DNA of 64,000 nt from Haemophilus influenzae (GCF_900475755.1 NZ_LS483411.1:1116001-1180000); one strand, 5' to 3'. Shown: positions 43,234-53,144, counted from the first letter of the stretch. The notes: generated by a model not told the origin, from the letters alone. Numbers and translations: made by a program.

Positions 43234-43314
43234 ATGAGCGATTTTGGTTATGCAATGATTATGGTTGTTTTTAGTATGTCTGTTGTCGTGGGGCTTGCAC
43301 TTTCAATCTTTTAA
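43234..43314 (+). CDS. 26-residue single-span membrane peptide, YnhF-like
   Basis: Short open frame MSDFGYAMIMVVFSM continuing to LALSIF and TAA, with an excellent AGGAG five bases before the ATG and an intrinsic terminator right after. About 18 residues are hydrophobic, enough for one helix. E. coli YnhF, a 29-residue stress-induced membrane peptide, also lies beside purR, so this is likely its counterpart. Too short for normal gene calling. Confidence 0.75.
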   Translation: MSDFGYAMIMVVFSMSVVVGLALSIF

Positions 43315-43332
43315 TCAAATCAACTTTTTATT

Positions 43333-43374
43333 ATCACCGCAGTTTTGTTTCTACAAAGTGCGGTGATTTTTTTT
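43333..43374 (+). terminator. Terminator after the ynhF-like gene
   Basis: ATCACCGCA (43333-43341) pairs with TGCGGTGAT (43359-43367), extended by TTTTGT/ACAAA, followed by T8. Its right arm carries an uptake signal. Confidence 0.8.
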
Positions 43375-43445
43375 CGGTGTTTTGCTTGCCCGTTTAAAAT
43401 ATGGTAAAACTAACGCCGTTTTATTCACAACATATAGGAAGTTCT

Positions 43446-44273
43446 ATGTCAAATTTACAAGCAATTATTGAAGCTGCATTTGAAAAACGTGCAGAAATTA
43501 CACCAAAAACCGTTGATGCAGAAACGCGCGCGGCAATTGAAGAAGTAATCGAAGGGTTAGATTCTGGAAAATATCGTGTAGCCGAAAAAATTGATGGCGA
43601 ATGGGTAACACATCAATGGTTAAAAAAAGCGGTATTGCTATCTTTCCGCATTAACGATAACCAAATTATTGATGGCGCAGAAACAAAATATTACGACAAA
43701 GTGGCATTAAAATTTGCGGATTACACCGAAGAGCGTTTTGCTGAAGAAGGTTTCCGTGTTGTGCCTTCTGCAACGGTGCGTAAAGGCGCATATATTTCTA
43801 AAAACTGCGTATTAATGCCATCTTATGTAAACATTGGTGCCTATGTTGGCGAAGGCACAATGGTAGATACTTGGGCGACGGTAGGCTCTTGTGCGCAAAT
43901 TGGTAAAAACGTTCACTTATCTGGTGGCGTAGGCATTGGCGGCGTATTAGAACCATTACAAGCTAACCCAACCATTATCGGCGATAACTGCTTTATCGGC
44001 GCACGTTCAGAAGTGGTGGAAGGCGTTATCGTAGAAGATGGCTGTGTTATTTCAATGGGCGTATTCATTGGTCAATCAACTAAAATTTATGATCGTGAAA
44101 CAGGAGAAATTCACTACGGCCGTGTACCAGCAGGTTCTGTTGTTGTATCAGGTAGCCTTCCATCAAAATGTGGAAAATATAGCTTATACTGTGCCGTGAT
44201 CGTGAAAAAAGTGGATGCGAAAACTTTAGGTAAAGTTGGCATCAATGAATTATTACGTTCTATTGAAGAATAG
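43446..44273 (+). CDS. dapD: 2,3,4,5-tetrahydropyridine-2,6-dicarboxylate N-succinyltransferase DapD
   Basis: Lysine and diaminopimelate pathway enzyme using succinyl-CoA. It has 275 residues (E. coli 274). The left-handed beta-helix hexapeptide repeats run from ~100 ([20 protein letters not shown]) to ~230. ATG 43446 with AGGAAG upstream is preferred to the in-frame 43401 start. The protein feeds peptidoglycan precursor supply. Confidence 0.97.
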   Translation: MSNLQAIIEAAFEKRAEITPKTVDAETRAAIEEVIEGLDSGKYRVAEKIDGEWVTHQWLKKAVLLSFRINDNQIIDGAETKYYDKVALKFADYTEERFAEEGFRVVPSATVRKGAYISKNCVLMPSYVNIGAYVGEGTMVDTWATVGSCAQIGKNVHLSGGVGIGGVLEPLQANPTIIGDNCFIGARSEVVEGVIVEDGCVISMGVFIGQSTKIYDRETGEIHYGRVPAGSVVVSGSLPSKCGKYSLYCAVIVKKVDAKTLGKVGINELLRSIEE

Positions 44274-44285
44274 TAAAAAAATCAT

Positions 44286-44316
44286 AAAAAAAGACCGCAC
44301 TTTTAAAGTGCGGTCT
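44286..44316. terminator. Terminator between dapD and purA
   Basis: AGACCGCACTTT and AAAGTGCGGTCT, an uptake-signal hairpin; an A7 tract to its left gives a U tract for purA on the minus strand. Confidence 0.82.
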
Positions 44317-44331
44317 GAAAATCAAAAGAAA

Positions 44332-45642
<1,311 letters not shown>

Positions 45643-45719
45643 TTATTCGGTTAAATTAGTCAAATAAACAGCCGTTTACTTTACTCTTTTTCAACTTTAA
45701 TCTCAATGATATAAAAGAA

Positions 45720-45747
45720 AAAGTACGGTGATTTTTCACCGCACTTT
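45720..45747 (-). terminator. Terminator after lysC
   Basis: AAAGTACGGTGA (45720-45731) and TCACCGCACTTT (45736-45747) with a 4-nt loop, followed on the minus strand by T5C T4. One arm has a mutated uptake signal (AAGTACGGT). Confidence 0.78.
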
Positions 45748-45758
45748 AGGTTTAAACT

Positions 45759-47111
45759 TTATTCAAATAAGGATTTGTGTAATGAGCGTACAATTTCATC
45801 AGAATGTTCACTTTGTACTAACATACAAACATTGTTGGTACTTGCCCCATAACTAATCATTCGCACATTATAAGATTGAACAGTATCAAAAATACATTTT
45901 GCCACACCTGAAGTAATATGCAGGTCATTACCGATTAATGCAACTAATGATAATCCTGTATCGACTTTTACTGAACAGTATTGACGAAGTTCATCTAATA
46001 ATTCGGTTGAAAGCAATTCCGCTCCTGAAGATGCAGAACCTGTTTTATCTAATGTTAATGCAATGCTTACTTCTGAGGTGGTAATGGTATCCACTGAAAT
46101 TTTGTGTTTAGCTAAAATGTTAAATACATTTGCTAAGAAACCTTGTGCGTGCAACATACTTAAGCTCGAAAGCGTGAGTAAAGTTTGATCTCGGCGTAAT
46201 GCAATTGCACGGAAAGTTGGACGCGGTTGAGGATCACGAGTAACCCAAGTACCACACGCTTCAGGTGCTTTGCTTGAACCCACATAAACAGGGATATTGC
46301 TACGTACGGCAGGGAGCAATGTGGCTGGGTGTAGCACTTTAGCCCCAAAGGTTGCCATTTCAGCGGCTTCAGCAAAGCTCATTGTGTCGATGCGTTGTGC
46401 TGTCGGAACAATGCGTGGATCGGTTGTATAAATGCCTGCTACATCAGTCCAAATTAAAACGTCTTTTGCATTTAATACTTCGGCTAATAAAGCAGCAGAG
46501 TAGTCGCTACCGCCACGACCTAATGTGGTTGTTTTACCGCTTGGTTCACGTCCGATAAAACCTTGGGTAATAACTAATTCGCCGCGGTCTATTAATGGTT
46601 TTAAAATGCTATCGCTGTTTGATTGGGTTTGTTCATCATTTGGCGCAGCTTTACCAAAATGGTTATTGGTTGAAACAATTGTACGCACATCAACCCAAGT
46701 CGCAGATGCGTTTTGCTCACGTAAAATCTCAATAAAAATTTGAGTAGACATCATTTCGCCGTGACTGATAAGTTCATCGGTTAATGCGGGAGAGGTTGCA
46801 AGACTAGCTGCTTCAGAAAGTGCGGTAATATTTTCAAGATATTTTTCAATAATTGGACGGATACGGCTGTCGTCTTTTAATTCATTCAAAATATTCTCTT
46901 GAATTTGACGGATTTCGCCAATTAATTTTTCACGTTCTGTCGCTTTTACACCATTTGCTAAAGCCACTAATAAATTTGTTACACCAGCTGATGCAGAAAG
47001 CACGACTACGCGTGTATTTGGATCGGCAATGATAATTTTTGCACAAGCTGTCATTGCATCGTGGTTAGCAACGGATGTTCCGCCAAATTTGGCAACCGAG
47101 AGATGGGACAT
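45759..47111 (-). CDS. lysC: Lysine-sensitive aspartokinase III
   Basis: First enzyme of the aspartate pathway to lysine and diaminopimelate. It has 450 residues (E. coli LysC 449). The kinase motif VAKFGGTSVANHDAM is at the N-terminus, with TTTLGRGGSDYSAALLAE near residue 207 and two C-terminal ACT domains from about 310, which bind lysine. I looked for a lysine riboswitch in the leader and saw none. Confidence 0.96.
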   Translation of the reverse strand: MSHLSVAKFGGTSVANHDAMTACAKIIIADPNTRVVVLSASAGVTNLLVALANGVKATEREKLIGEIRQIQENILNELKDDSRIRPIIEKYLENITALSEAASLATSPALTDELISHGEMMSTQIFIEILREQNASATWVDVRTIVSTNNHFGKAAPNDEQTQSNSDSILKPLIDRGELVITQGFIGREPSGKTTTLGRGGSDYSAALLAEVLNAKDVLIWTDVAGIYTTDPRIVPTAQRIDTMSFAEAAEMATFGAKVLHPATLLPAVRSNIPVYVGSSKAPEACGTWVTRDPQPRPTFRAIALRRDQTLLTLSSLSMLHAQGFLANVFNILAKHKISVDTITTSEVSIALTLDKTGSASSGAELLSTELLDELRQYCSVKVDTGLSLVALIGNDLHITSGVAKCIFDTVQSYNVRMISYGASTNNVCMLVQSEHSDEIVRSLHKSLFE

Positions 47112-47347
47112 AAGATACTCCTAGATGTTGTGTTTTTTTAGAATAATAGGTATAGAAATAACGATTTCATTATTTTTTGTCAAATAAATTTTAATTAACA
47201 ATAAATGAACGCATAAAAGAAAAAATAGGATTAGGAAAAATTGGTTGTTGAGAAAGACATATAAGTTGTATAAATGAATAAAAAATAAGTGATATGCTTC
47301 ATTAATAAGCAAACAAACATAAAATTGCTTTTTTTGTAAAAAAGTAT

Positions 47348-47376
47348 TTGACGAGGATCATCAAAATTAGCATAAT
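47348..47376 (+). promoter_or_regulatory. tRNA cluster promoter
   Basis: TTGACG (47348-47353), a 17-bp spacer and CATAAT (47371-47376), followed by GC-rich gccccgc, the discriminator type of stringently controlled stable RNA promoters. The 305-bp gap 47112-47416 is otherwise AT-rich and holds no convincing gene. Confidence 0.7.
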
Positions 47377-47416
47377 ACGCCCCGCAAAGCCGATATGGTT
47401 AAGCAAATTAAGTAAT

Positions 47417-47493
47417 GGCTACATAGCTCAGTTGGTTAGAGCACAACACTCATAATGTTGGGGTCGCAAGTTCGAATCTCGCTGTAGCCACCA
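47417..47493 (+). tRNA. tRNA-Met (CAT), elongator
   Basis: 77-nt cloverleaf from GGCTACATAG to the encoded CCA; anticodon CAT in ACTCATAAT. The body closely resembles E. coli elongator tRNA-Met. It is not the initiator type, as the acceptor pair is G-C. A tRNA-Ile2 with lysidine would also read CAT but has a different body. Confidence 0.95.
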
Positions 47494-47498
47494 AATTT

Positions 47499-47583
47499 GC
47501 GGGACTGGCGAAATTGGTAGACGCACCAGATTTAGGTTCTGGCGCCGAGAGGTGTGTGGGTTCAAGTCCCTCGTCCCGCACCA
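47499..47583 (+). tRNA. tRNA-Leu (TAG)
   Basis: 85-nt class II tRNA with a long variable arm, acceptor GCGGGAC paired with GTCCCGC, anticodon TAG (GATTTAGGTT), encoded CCA. Confidence 0.95.
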
Positions 47584-47611
47584 TTTATCGCTTTGTAATT
47601 CAAATAGTCGT

Positions 47612-47686
47612 TGGGGTATCGCCAAGCGGTAAGGCACTGGGTTTTGATCTCAGCATTCCTAGGTTCGAATCCTAGTACCCCAGCCA
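47612..47686 (+). tRNA. tRNA-Gln (TTG), copy 1
   Basis: 75-nt tRNA, acceptor TGGGGTA paired with TACCCCA, anticodon TTG (GTTTTGATC), encoded CCA. Identical to the following copy. Confidence 0.95.
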
Positions 47687-47733
47687 TACTATCAAAAAAG
47701 TCTTCTTTATATCCAATCAAAGATTTATCTAAT

Positions 47734-47808
47734 TGGGGTATCGCCAAGCGGTAAGGCACTGGGTTTTGATCTCAGCATTCCTAGGTTCGAATCCTAGTAC
47801 CCCAGCCA
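47734..47808 (+). tRNA. tRNA-Gln (TTG), copy 2
   Basis: 75-nt exact duplicate of the tRNA-Gln 122 bp upstream, with anticodon TTG. It closes the Met-Leu-Gln-Gln cluster. Confidence 0.95.
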
Positions 47809-47959
47809 TATTTTTTAACTCCCATAGCACTAACAAAAGCTAGTTTTTTGTCTTATTTAAGGTTGTTTTTGCGATCCAGATCTCAAACAGGTTTATTTGT
47901 AATATAAAGTAATATTCTATTAATGCTATCTTGTTTTCCTGTTCATTTAGGAGAGCAAT

Positions 47960-48532
47960 ATGGAATTTTCTTTACAATACATCATTATTTTCATTTTTGT
48001 TATTTTATTTCTCATTGGCTTATTTTCATCTAAATCAAGATCAACTCGTCGTAATGCAAAGAAGAGTCGTCTTTATCTTTCGACAGAAAACAAAATTAAT
48101 ATTGTGAATAAAAATGATCATCTTGATGTCGTTATATTGAATAAGTATAAAAGAAAAGCTTTGATGAATAAGAGTGAATATCAACTTTTTCTTCGTTTAG
48201 AAAAGTTGTTGTCTAAAGATTATCAAGAGTTCCGTTTATTTACTCAGGTTTCAATGGGAGAGTTTTTAGAATCAATAGATAAAGAGGCCCATTTTGCGAT
48301 AAATAGTAAACGAGTAGATTTTTTGATTGTGGATAAGAAAGGCTATGCCGTAATAGTAATTGAATATCAAGGGCAGGGACATTATCAGGATAATGCAGCG
48401 AAGCGTGATGCAGTGAAACGGGAGGCTTGTCGAAAGGCTGGGGTGATTTTTTTAGAATTTCAGCCGAACTATGGAAAAGCAGAATTAGAATTTGTTGTTG
48501 AAAACTTAAAACGTTATTTGATAAAAAATTAA
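47960..48532 (+). CDS. Membrane-anchored DUF2726 protein, nuclease-like fold
   Basis: 190 residues: one N-terminal transmembrane helix (~5-22), a basic stretch (SKSRSTRRNAKKSR), then a DUF2726 domain from ~75. The domain contains RVDFLIVD followed by VIVIEYQGQGHY, resembling the D...ExQ core of PD-(D/E)XK nucleases. Function is unknown. AGGAG precedes the ATG. It follows the tRNA cluster and converges with rplY. Confidence 0.82.
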   Translation: MEFSLQYIIIFIFVILFLIGLFSSKSRSTRRNAKKSRLYLSTENKINIVNKNDHLDVVILNKYKRKALMNKSEYQLFLRLEKLLSKDYQEFRLFTQVSMGEFLESIDKEAHFAINSKRVDFLIVDKKGYAVIVIEYQGQGHYQDNAAKRDAVKREACRKAGVIFLEFQPNYGKAELEFVVENLKRYLIKN

Positions 48533-48570
48533 AGTTTAGATATTTATTGAGAAACAATGAATATGTAAGG

Positions 48571-48601
48571 AAAAAGCTAAGATGAATGTCTTAGCTTTTT
48601 T
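48571..48601. terminator. Bidirectional terminator, DUF2726 gene and rplY
   Basis: AAAAAGCTAAGA (48571-48582), TGAATG loop and TCTTAGCTTTTT (48589-48600). Confidence 0.87.
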
Positions 48602-48630
48602 GTTATTTTATTTAAATGTGTGAACTAGAA

Positions 48631-48918
48631 TTATGCACGTTTGAAGTCAATGTGAACCAATTTTGGTTTGAATGGGTGACGTTGCATTGCTTGTACTTTA
48701 ACTGCAACTTCTTTACCACCGATCACTAATGTAATCACTTCAGAATAGAAAGATTCGTGTGCTTGCGCGTTGTTTAATTCATCGTGGTTTAAGATGATTG
48801 AAACTGGTTCTTCACTGCCACCATAAACAATTGCAGGGATTTGACCATTGTTACGCAGGCGGCGGCTCGCACCCTTACCTTGCGCAGTACGAACTTCAGC
48901 GTTAAATTTAAATGCCAT
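48631..48918 (-). CDS. rplY: Large ribosomal subunit protein bL25
   Basis: 5S rRNA-binding protein, 95 residues, the short enterobacterial type without a Ctc extension. It starts [25 protein letters not shown] and ends [15 protein letters not shown] hairpin plus T tract lies in its leader (separate entry), suggesting autoregulation. Confidence 0.97.
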   Translation of the reverse strand: MAFKFNAEVRTAQGKGASRRLRNNGQIPAIVYGGSEEPVSIILNHDELNNAQAHESFYSEVITLVIGGKEVAVKVQAMQRHPFKPKLVHIDFKRA

Positions 48919-48983
48919 TTTTATGTTCTCTTGAAATTAAATGTTAAAAGAAAGAAAATCGCAGGCGACCCAGCAATTTTCCT

Positions 48984-49016
48984 AAAAACCGCTCAAAGAC
49001 AAGCCTTGAGAGCGGT
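48984..49016 (-). promoter_or_regulatory. Possible bL25 leader hairpin/attenuator
   Basis: On the minus strand ACCGCTC and GAGCGGT arms (49016-49010 and 48994-48988), each with extra pairing AA/TT nearby, are followed by TTTTT and lie about 66 nt before the rplY ATG. This looks like a terminator inside the leader. An L25 ribosomal leader is described in gamma-proteobacteria; whether this is that motif needs a covariance search. Confidence 0.5.
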
Positions 49017-49131
49017 GGATTATAGAATATCCTTATTTTCAAATCAAACTTTTTTCTAGGCTTTTTGATTTAAAAAGATTAAAATGTGAACCAATTTTTT
49101 GTCACATCTATTAATAAAAAAGCAGGAACAA

Positions 49132-49737
49132 ATGGAATTTTTGATTGGATTTTTTACTGAATATGGTTATTGGGCTGTTCTTTTTGTTTTAATTATTTGT
49201 GGATTTGGTGTACCTATTCCAGAAGATATAACATTAGTTTCAGGTGGTGTCATTGCGGGGCTTTATCCAGAAAATGTCAATTCTCATTTGATGTTGCTAG
49301 TTAGTATGATTGGTGTGCTTGTTGGCGATTCCTGTATGTATTGGCTTGGTCGAATTTATGGTACGAAAATTTTACGTTTCCGACCAATACGTAGAATTGT
49401 AACATTACAGCGTTTAAGAATGGTGCGTGAAAAATTCAGTCAATATGGAAATCGAGTACTGTTTGTTGCACGATTTTTACCCGGTTTACGCGCTCCAATT
49501 TATATGGTCTCAGGCATTACACGCCGTGTAAGTTATGTTCGTTTTGTTTTAATAGATTTCTGTGCTGCGATTATTTCTGTACCCATTTGGGTTTACCTTG
49601 GGGAATTAGGGGCTAAAAATTTAGATTGGCTACATGCACAAATTCAAAAAGGTCAAATAGTGATTTATATATTTTTTGGTTTACTTGTAGTATTCTTTTT
49701 TTGGAAATGGAAAAAATCTAAAAAATCAGTGCAATAA
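49132..49737 (+). CDS. DedA family membrane protein
   Basis: Inner-membrane protein of 201 residues in the family linked to undecaprenyl phosphate or phospholipid flipping and membrane homeostasis. Motifs seen: GFGVPIPEDITLVSGG near residue 24, GDSCMYWLGRIYG, and FLPGLRAPIYMVSG near residue 123, with a C-terminal helix and basic tail. I chose ATG 49132 over an upstream TTG at 49099, as AGCAGGA precedes it. Confidence 0.88.
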   Translation: MEFLIGFFTEYGYWAVLFVLIICGFGVPIPEDITLVSGGVIAGLYPENVNSHLMLLVSMIGVLVGDSCMYWLGRIYGTKILRFRPIRRIVTLQRLRMVREKFSQYGNRVLFVARFLPGLRAPIYMVSGITRRVSYVRFVLIDFCAAIISVPIWVYLGELGAKNLDWLHAQIQKGQIVIYIFFGLLVVFFFWKWKKSKKSVQ

Positions 49738-49749
49738 TAGAATAATAAA

Positions 49750-49777
49750 CGGCTAAAAACATTCCTATTTTTAGCCG
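49750..49777. terminator. Bidirectional terminator, dedA and yhcB
   Basis: CGGCTAAAAA (49750-49759) and TTTTTAGCCG (49768-49777), between convergent genes. Confidence 0.72.
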
Positions 49778-49783
49778 CACTTT

Positions 49784-50188
49784 TTAATTTTCTTCTCTCT
49801 TTTCTTTAAATAAACCTGATTCGCCTTCAGAATAATCTCTTGGTTGTTCATTTTGAGATTTATCTGTTGCAGTAATCAACTGTTGGGTGAATAAACCTTT
49901 GTGATCTTTTTCGCCCAGTAAATTATTGGAGGAGGTTGCGTAGTGGTGATAAAGTTTTTGATAATCCTTAATTAAGGTTTTGAATAATTCAGCACTTTCT
50001 GCAAAATGTTTTTCGATTTGCGCTTTTTGTGTATCAAGTTGGGTTTTGACTGTTTTTAATTCAGCCTCTGTTTTAGCTTGATGTTTTACGGAACCTTTGG
50101 TTAAACGCACGGCAATGTAACCAATAAATAATCCAACAATAAAAGCGATACCAATCGCTACCCAAATTTCATTTGTCCAATTTTCCAT
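49784..50188 (-). CDS. ZapG/YhcB family cell envelope protein
   Basis: 134 residues: an N-terminal transmembrane helix (IWVAIGIAFIVGLFIGYIAV) followed by a cytoplasmic coiled coil (~35-85) of charged heptads. The conserved family stretch is AELFKTLIKDYQKLYHHYATSSNNLL. E. coli YhcB (ZapG/LapD) links cell division with envelope biogenesis. ATG is preceded by GGGAGAA. Confidence 0.87.
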   Translation of the reverse strand: MENWTNEIWVAIGIAFIVGLFIGYIAVRLTKGSVKHQAKTEAELKTVKTQLDTQKAQIEKHFAESAELFKTLIKDYQKLYHHYATSSNNLLGEKDHKGLFTQQLITATDKSQNEQPRDYSEGESGLFKEKREEN

Positions 50189-50216
50189 AATGTTCTCCCA
50201 TTAATGTGATTAAAAA

Positions 50217-50567
50217 CTAGCAGGTTGCAATAACAACAATTTCAACTTTCCAACGAGGATCCGCTAATTTAGCTTCGACTGTCGCTCGACTTGGTGGGCT
50301 AACATGATCGACCCATTCATCCCAAGCTTGATTTAATTGTGCATAATCTTGCATATCTGCCAAGAAAATTTGCGCAGTTAAAATATTGCTTTTATTGGAG
50401 CCAATTTCTGCTAACAATTTATCAATTAATCCTAATACTTCTTTGGTTTGTTCGTAGGCATTTTGCTCGATGGTTAGTTCTGGAACTTGCCCTGCAAAAT
50501 AGGCGAGGTTGTTATGAATTGAAACTTCACTTAAACGTGCATTGGGTAAAATGCGTTGAATTGTCAT
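50217..50567 (-). CDS. Rid (YjgF/YER057c/UK114) family protein
   Basis: Small trimeric-fold protein of 116 residues. RidA members deaminate reactive enamine/imine intermediates; other Rid subfamilies have different roles. The conserved arginine region is SPPSRATVEAKLADPRWKVEIVV. It diverges from the RidA consensus elsewhere, so subfamily is uncertain. AGGAG lies upstream of the ATG. Confidence 0.85.
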   Translation of the reverse strand: MTIQRILPNARLSEVSIHNNLAYFAGQVPELTIEQNAYEQTKEVLGLIDKLLAEIGSNKSNILTAQIFLADMQDYAQLNQAWDEWVDHVSPPSRATVEAKLADPRWKVEIVVIATC

Positions 50568-50678
50568 AGGATTCTCCTTTGGGGTATTTTCTTCTATTCT
50601 AAATAGCCTTTACTGCTTTGTAAAATCCTCTTTACTAAGCTAGAATACCCGACAGTTATTCTCAATTATTTAATTATT

Positions 50679-51395
50679 ATGAAATTGCTTATTTCTAATC
50701 AGCACGGTGCTATTGTTATGGCATTGGTCCCTTTTATTTACGGTATGTTACTTGCTAATCCAGTATGGGCTCACTTATTTTTACTATTAGGATGGTTTTC
50801 GCTTTATTTGATGACTTATCCTTTTTTGAATTTATTTAAAGGTAAAAATCTTGAGTTATACAAAAAATGGTCTGTGATTTATTTTGCTGCCGCAGTGATT
50901 TTTGCGATCCCCGCGTTAATTTATAATTGGCAAGTACTGTATTTTATGTTTGCCATGCTGCCGTTTGTCGCGGTGAACATTTATTTCACTAAGAAAAAAG
51001 ATGAGCGTAACTTATGGAATGATTTGGCTGGGATCTTAATTTTTGCTTTAGCTGGAATGGGATCCTATTACTTTTCTGACCGCACTTTTGATGAAAAAAT
51101 ACTTTGGGTGGCGATTTATCCAACATTATTTTTTATTGGAACAACGCTTTATGTGAAATCTATGATGCGTGAGCGAAAAAATCCACGTTATTTTTGGGCA
51201 TCAGTGATTTTTCATTTATTATTTGTGCTGATTTTTGTGGTTTCTCAGCAGTTTATTTTAGCATTAGCTTTTGTCCCTGGATTAGTGCGAGCGGTTTATC
51301 TGCCCACTAAAAAGCTCTCTGTTATGCAAGTTGGACTAACCGAATTTGCGATTACAGCGGTCTTTTTTATTTTACTTTTAATTGCAACCTTATAA
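50679..51395 (+). CDS. YwiC-like membrane protein
   Basis: Polytopic inner-membrane protein of 238 residues with roughly seven to eight hydrophobic helices. It begins KLLISNQHGAIVMALVPFIYG, typical of the YwiC-like family. Function unknown. Its stop codon directly precedes the next gene's ATG, so the two are probably cotranscribed. Confidence 0.8.
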   Translation: MKLLISNQHGAIVMALVPFIYGMLLANPVWAHLFLLLGWFSLYLMTYPFLNLFKGKNLELYKKWSVIYFAAAVIFAIPALIYNWQVLYFMFAMLPFVAVNIYFTKKKDERNLWNDLAGILIFALAGMGSYYFSDRTFDEKILWVAIYPTLFFIGTTLYVKSMMRERKNPRYFWASVIFHLLFVLIFVVSQQFILALAFVPGLVRAVYLPTKKLSVMQVGLTEFAITAVFFILLLIATL

Positions 51396-51938
51396 ATGAA
51401 ACTGAAGTTCTTTTTTTACACCGTATTACTTTGTTTTAGTTTGCCTATTTGGGCGATGAAAACTGTTGATGTTACTGCAAGTTCTAAAATGGATGATCAA
51501 GCAAGAATGAATTTGGCACAAGAGTTTGCCAATAAACAGCAATGGATCTCTGTTTTCGATATTATGTATCCGATGGCGTTGGAAGGAAATATAACGGCTC
51601 AAAGCAATCTTGGTATGTTATATAATCTCGGGCGTGGCACAGCGAGAGATTATGAAAAGGCTTATTGGTGGTTTAGCGAAGCCGCAGAGAAGGGCAGCGT
51701 GAAAGGGCTAAATAATCTTGGCGTTATGTATCTGCGTGGCGATTACGTCAAACAAAATACAGAGCAGGCCATTAAGCTTTTTGAACGTACAGCTCGGGCT
51801 AAAGATACGGATGCGATGATGATGTTAAGTAATATTTATCGCTCACAAAACCAACCTAAAAAATCATTGGAATGGCTGAAGAAAGCTGCTGAATTAGGTA
51901 ATCAGGAAGCAAAACAGCGTTTATCTAGCCAGCCATAA
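51396..51938 (+). CDS. Secreted Sel1-repeat protein
   Basis: 180 residues with a signal peptide ([16 protein letters not shown]) and Sel1-like TPR repeats: [36 protein letters not shown] and [22 protein letters not shown]. Probably a periplasmic protein-interaction module. It starts at the base after the ywiC-like stop; converges with nimR. Confidence 0.85.
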   Translation: MKLKFFFYTVLLCFSLPIWAMKTVDVTASSKMDDQARMNLAQEFANKQQWISVFDIMYPMALEGNITAQSNLGMLYNLGRGTARDYEKAYWWFSEAAEKGSVKGLNNLGVMYLRGDYVKQNTEQAIKLFERTARAKDTDAMMMLSNIYRSQNQPKKSLEWLKKAAELGNQEAKQRLSSQP

Positions 51939-51951
51939 TCTAAAAGTGCGG

Positions 51952-52359
51952 TTATTTTAATCGCACAAATTTCACGCCACTATGTTGCAATAGCAATTTC
52001 ATTGGATCTTCATCATTCGAGACTGCTTTCTCACGTAATTCAATTAATTTCATCCGTAAATGGGCGAGTTCGTGAATCCTTGTCGCCACCTCTTTAATGT
52101 GTTTGTCTAACACGCGATTAATTTCTTCTGCTTGCTGTTTTGAAGCATTTTCTAAATTCAGTAGGCTTTTTATTTCATTTAATGAAATATCTAAATTTCG
52201 GCAGTTACAAATAAATGATAAACGTTGCAAATGTTCTTCATTATATTGGCGAAAATTGCCTAAAGTGCGTTTGGGGAGTGGGATTAAACCTTGTTGTTCA
52301 TAATAACGAATGGTTTCTACGGTACAGCCTAGGGCTTTAGCAAGTGCTCCAATTTTCAT
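51952..52359 (-). CDS. nimR: MerR-family nickel-responsive regulator NimR
   Basis: 135 residues from ATG 52359 (TAAGGAAATTG upstream). The MerR helix-turn-helix is at the N-terminus (KIGALAKALGCTVETIRYYEQQ), with a long dimerising helix and cysteines in FICNCRN. It is divergent from nikK. H. influenzae NimR has been described as controlling nikKLMQO; position and family fit. The frame extends to 52485, but that part overlaps the nikK promoter and start. Confidence 0.88.
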   Translation of the reverse strand: MKIGALAKALGCTVETIRYYEQQGLIPLPKRTLGNFRQYNEEHLQRLSFICNCRNLDISLNEIKSLLNLENASKQQAEEINRVLDKHIKEVATRIHELAHLRMKLIELREKAVSNDEDPMKLLLQHSGVKFVRLK

Positions 52360-52379
52360 CAATTTCCTTAAAAAATGAC

Positions 52380-52410
52380 TTGATTCTAAAGTTACTTCAT
52401 ATTTTATCAT
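52380..52410 (+). promoter_or_regulatory. MerR-type nikK promoter with 19-bp spacer
   Basis: TTGATT (52380-52385) and TATCAT (52405-52410) are separated by 19 bp, the over-long spacing that MerR activators correct by twisting DNA. It lies between nimR and nikK. The dyad in the spacer is only partial (TGA...TCA ends). Confidence 0.72.
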
Positions 52411-52448
52411 ACGCCTAAATTTTCTTAAACAAACAAGGAGTATCCAAA

Positions 52449-53132
52449 ATGGAATTAAAAAAAATCGCCGTGGGATTAACCGCACTTTTAGGTATGTCTG
52501 TTGCTAACGCACACAATGTTTGGCTTGAACCTACTTCATCACAAAATGAATACGTAGTGAAATTTGGACATGAACAAACTGAAACCTATCCAGAATCTAA
52601 ACTTAAATCTATCCAAGCCTTAAATGCGCAAGGCAAATTAACTGCCGTTGATTACCAATTCAGAAATGGCGAAGCCTATCTTATACCTAAATCTGATTTA
52701 GTATTTGTTCATTTCGATAATGGTGTATGGTCAAAATTACCAAGCGGTAAATACGTTGAAAAAACAAAACGTGAAGAACCAACAGCTGAATTTAGTACCA
52801 ATCCTGTTAAATTTGGTAAAGCGATTTTGAAATGGGATGCTGAATCTTTCAAATCTCATCAACAAGCTTACGAATTGATTCCTCAAGAAAAACCACAAGC
52901 GAACAAACCACTTTCTATCCTTGTTTTACATAATGGTAAACCAGTTCAAGGCATAAAAGTGGGCGTGAGTGAAGATGCACCGTTCAATTTAACCAATGAA
53001 AAAGGTATCGCTCAATTTACGCCAACTAAAGGCTTCAACAAAGTATGGGCAGAGTTTGAGGAAAAAGTAACAAATAATGCGGATTACGATCGTCGAACTG
53101 TGGAATATATGCTAACTTTTGACGCACAATAA
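52449..53132 (+). CDS. nikK: Nickel uptake periplasmic protein NikK (DUF4198)
   Basis: Accessory component of the energy-coupling-factor nickel transporter NikKLMQO. It has 227 residues, a signal peptide ending SVANA and a His at the mature end (HNVWLEP), which can bind Ni. The DUF4198 beta-sandwich ends with PFNLTNEKGIAQFTPTKGF and similar. AAGGAG precedes the ATG. It is the first gene of the nickel operon. Confidence 0.88.
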   Translation: MELKKIAVGLTALLGMSVANAHNVWLEPTSSQNEYVVKFGHEQTETYPESKLKSIQALNAQGKLTAVDYQFRNGEAYLIPKSDLVFVHFDNGVWSKLPSGKYVEKTKREEPTAEFSTNPVKFGKAILKWDAESFKSHQQAYELIPQEKPQANKPLSILVLHNGKPVQGIKVGVSEDAPFNLTNEKGIAQFTPTKGFNKVWAEFEEKVTNNADYDRRTVEYMLTFDAQ

Positions 53133-53144
53133 TATGGATTTGGG

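Noticed and set aside
47121..47312. 63-codon minus-strand hydrophobic frame before lysC
   Set aside because: Extremely AT-rich, no good ribosome site, composition alone explains the hydrophobic residues.
47112..47416. Lysine riboswitch upstream of lysC
   Set aside because: No AGAGGUGC-like core or compact stems on the minus strand; the region is plain AT-rich DNA.
47428..47759. Overlapping minus-strand frames of 65-69 codons
   Set aside because: They are antisense to the tRNA cluster; the repeated peptide comes from the duplicated tRNA-Gln.
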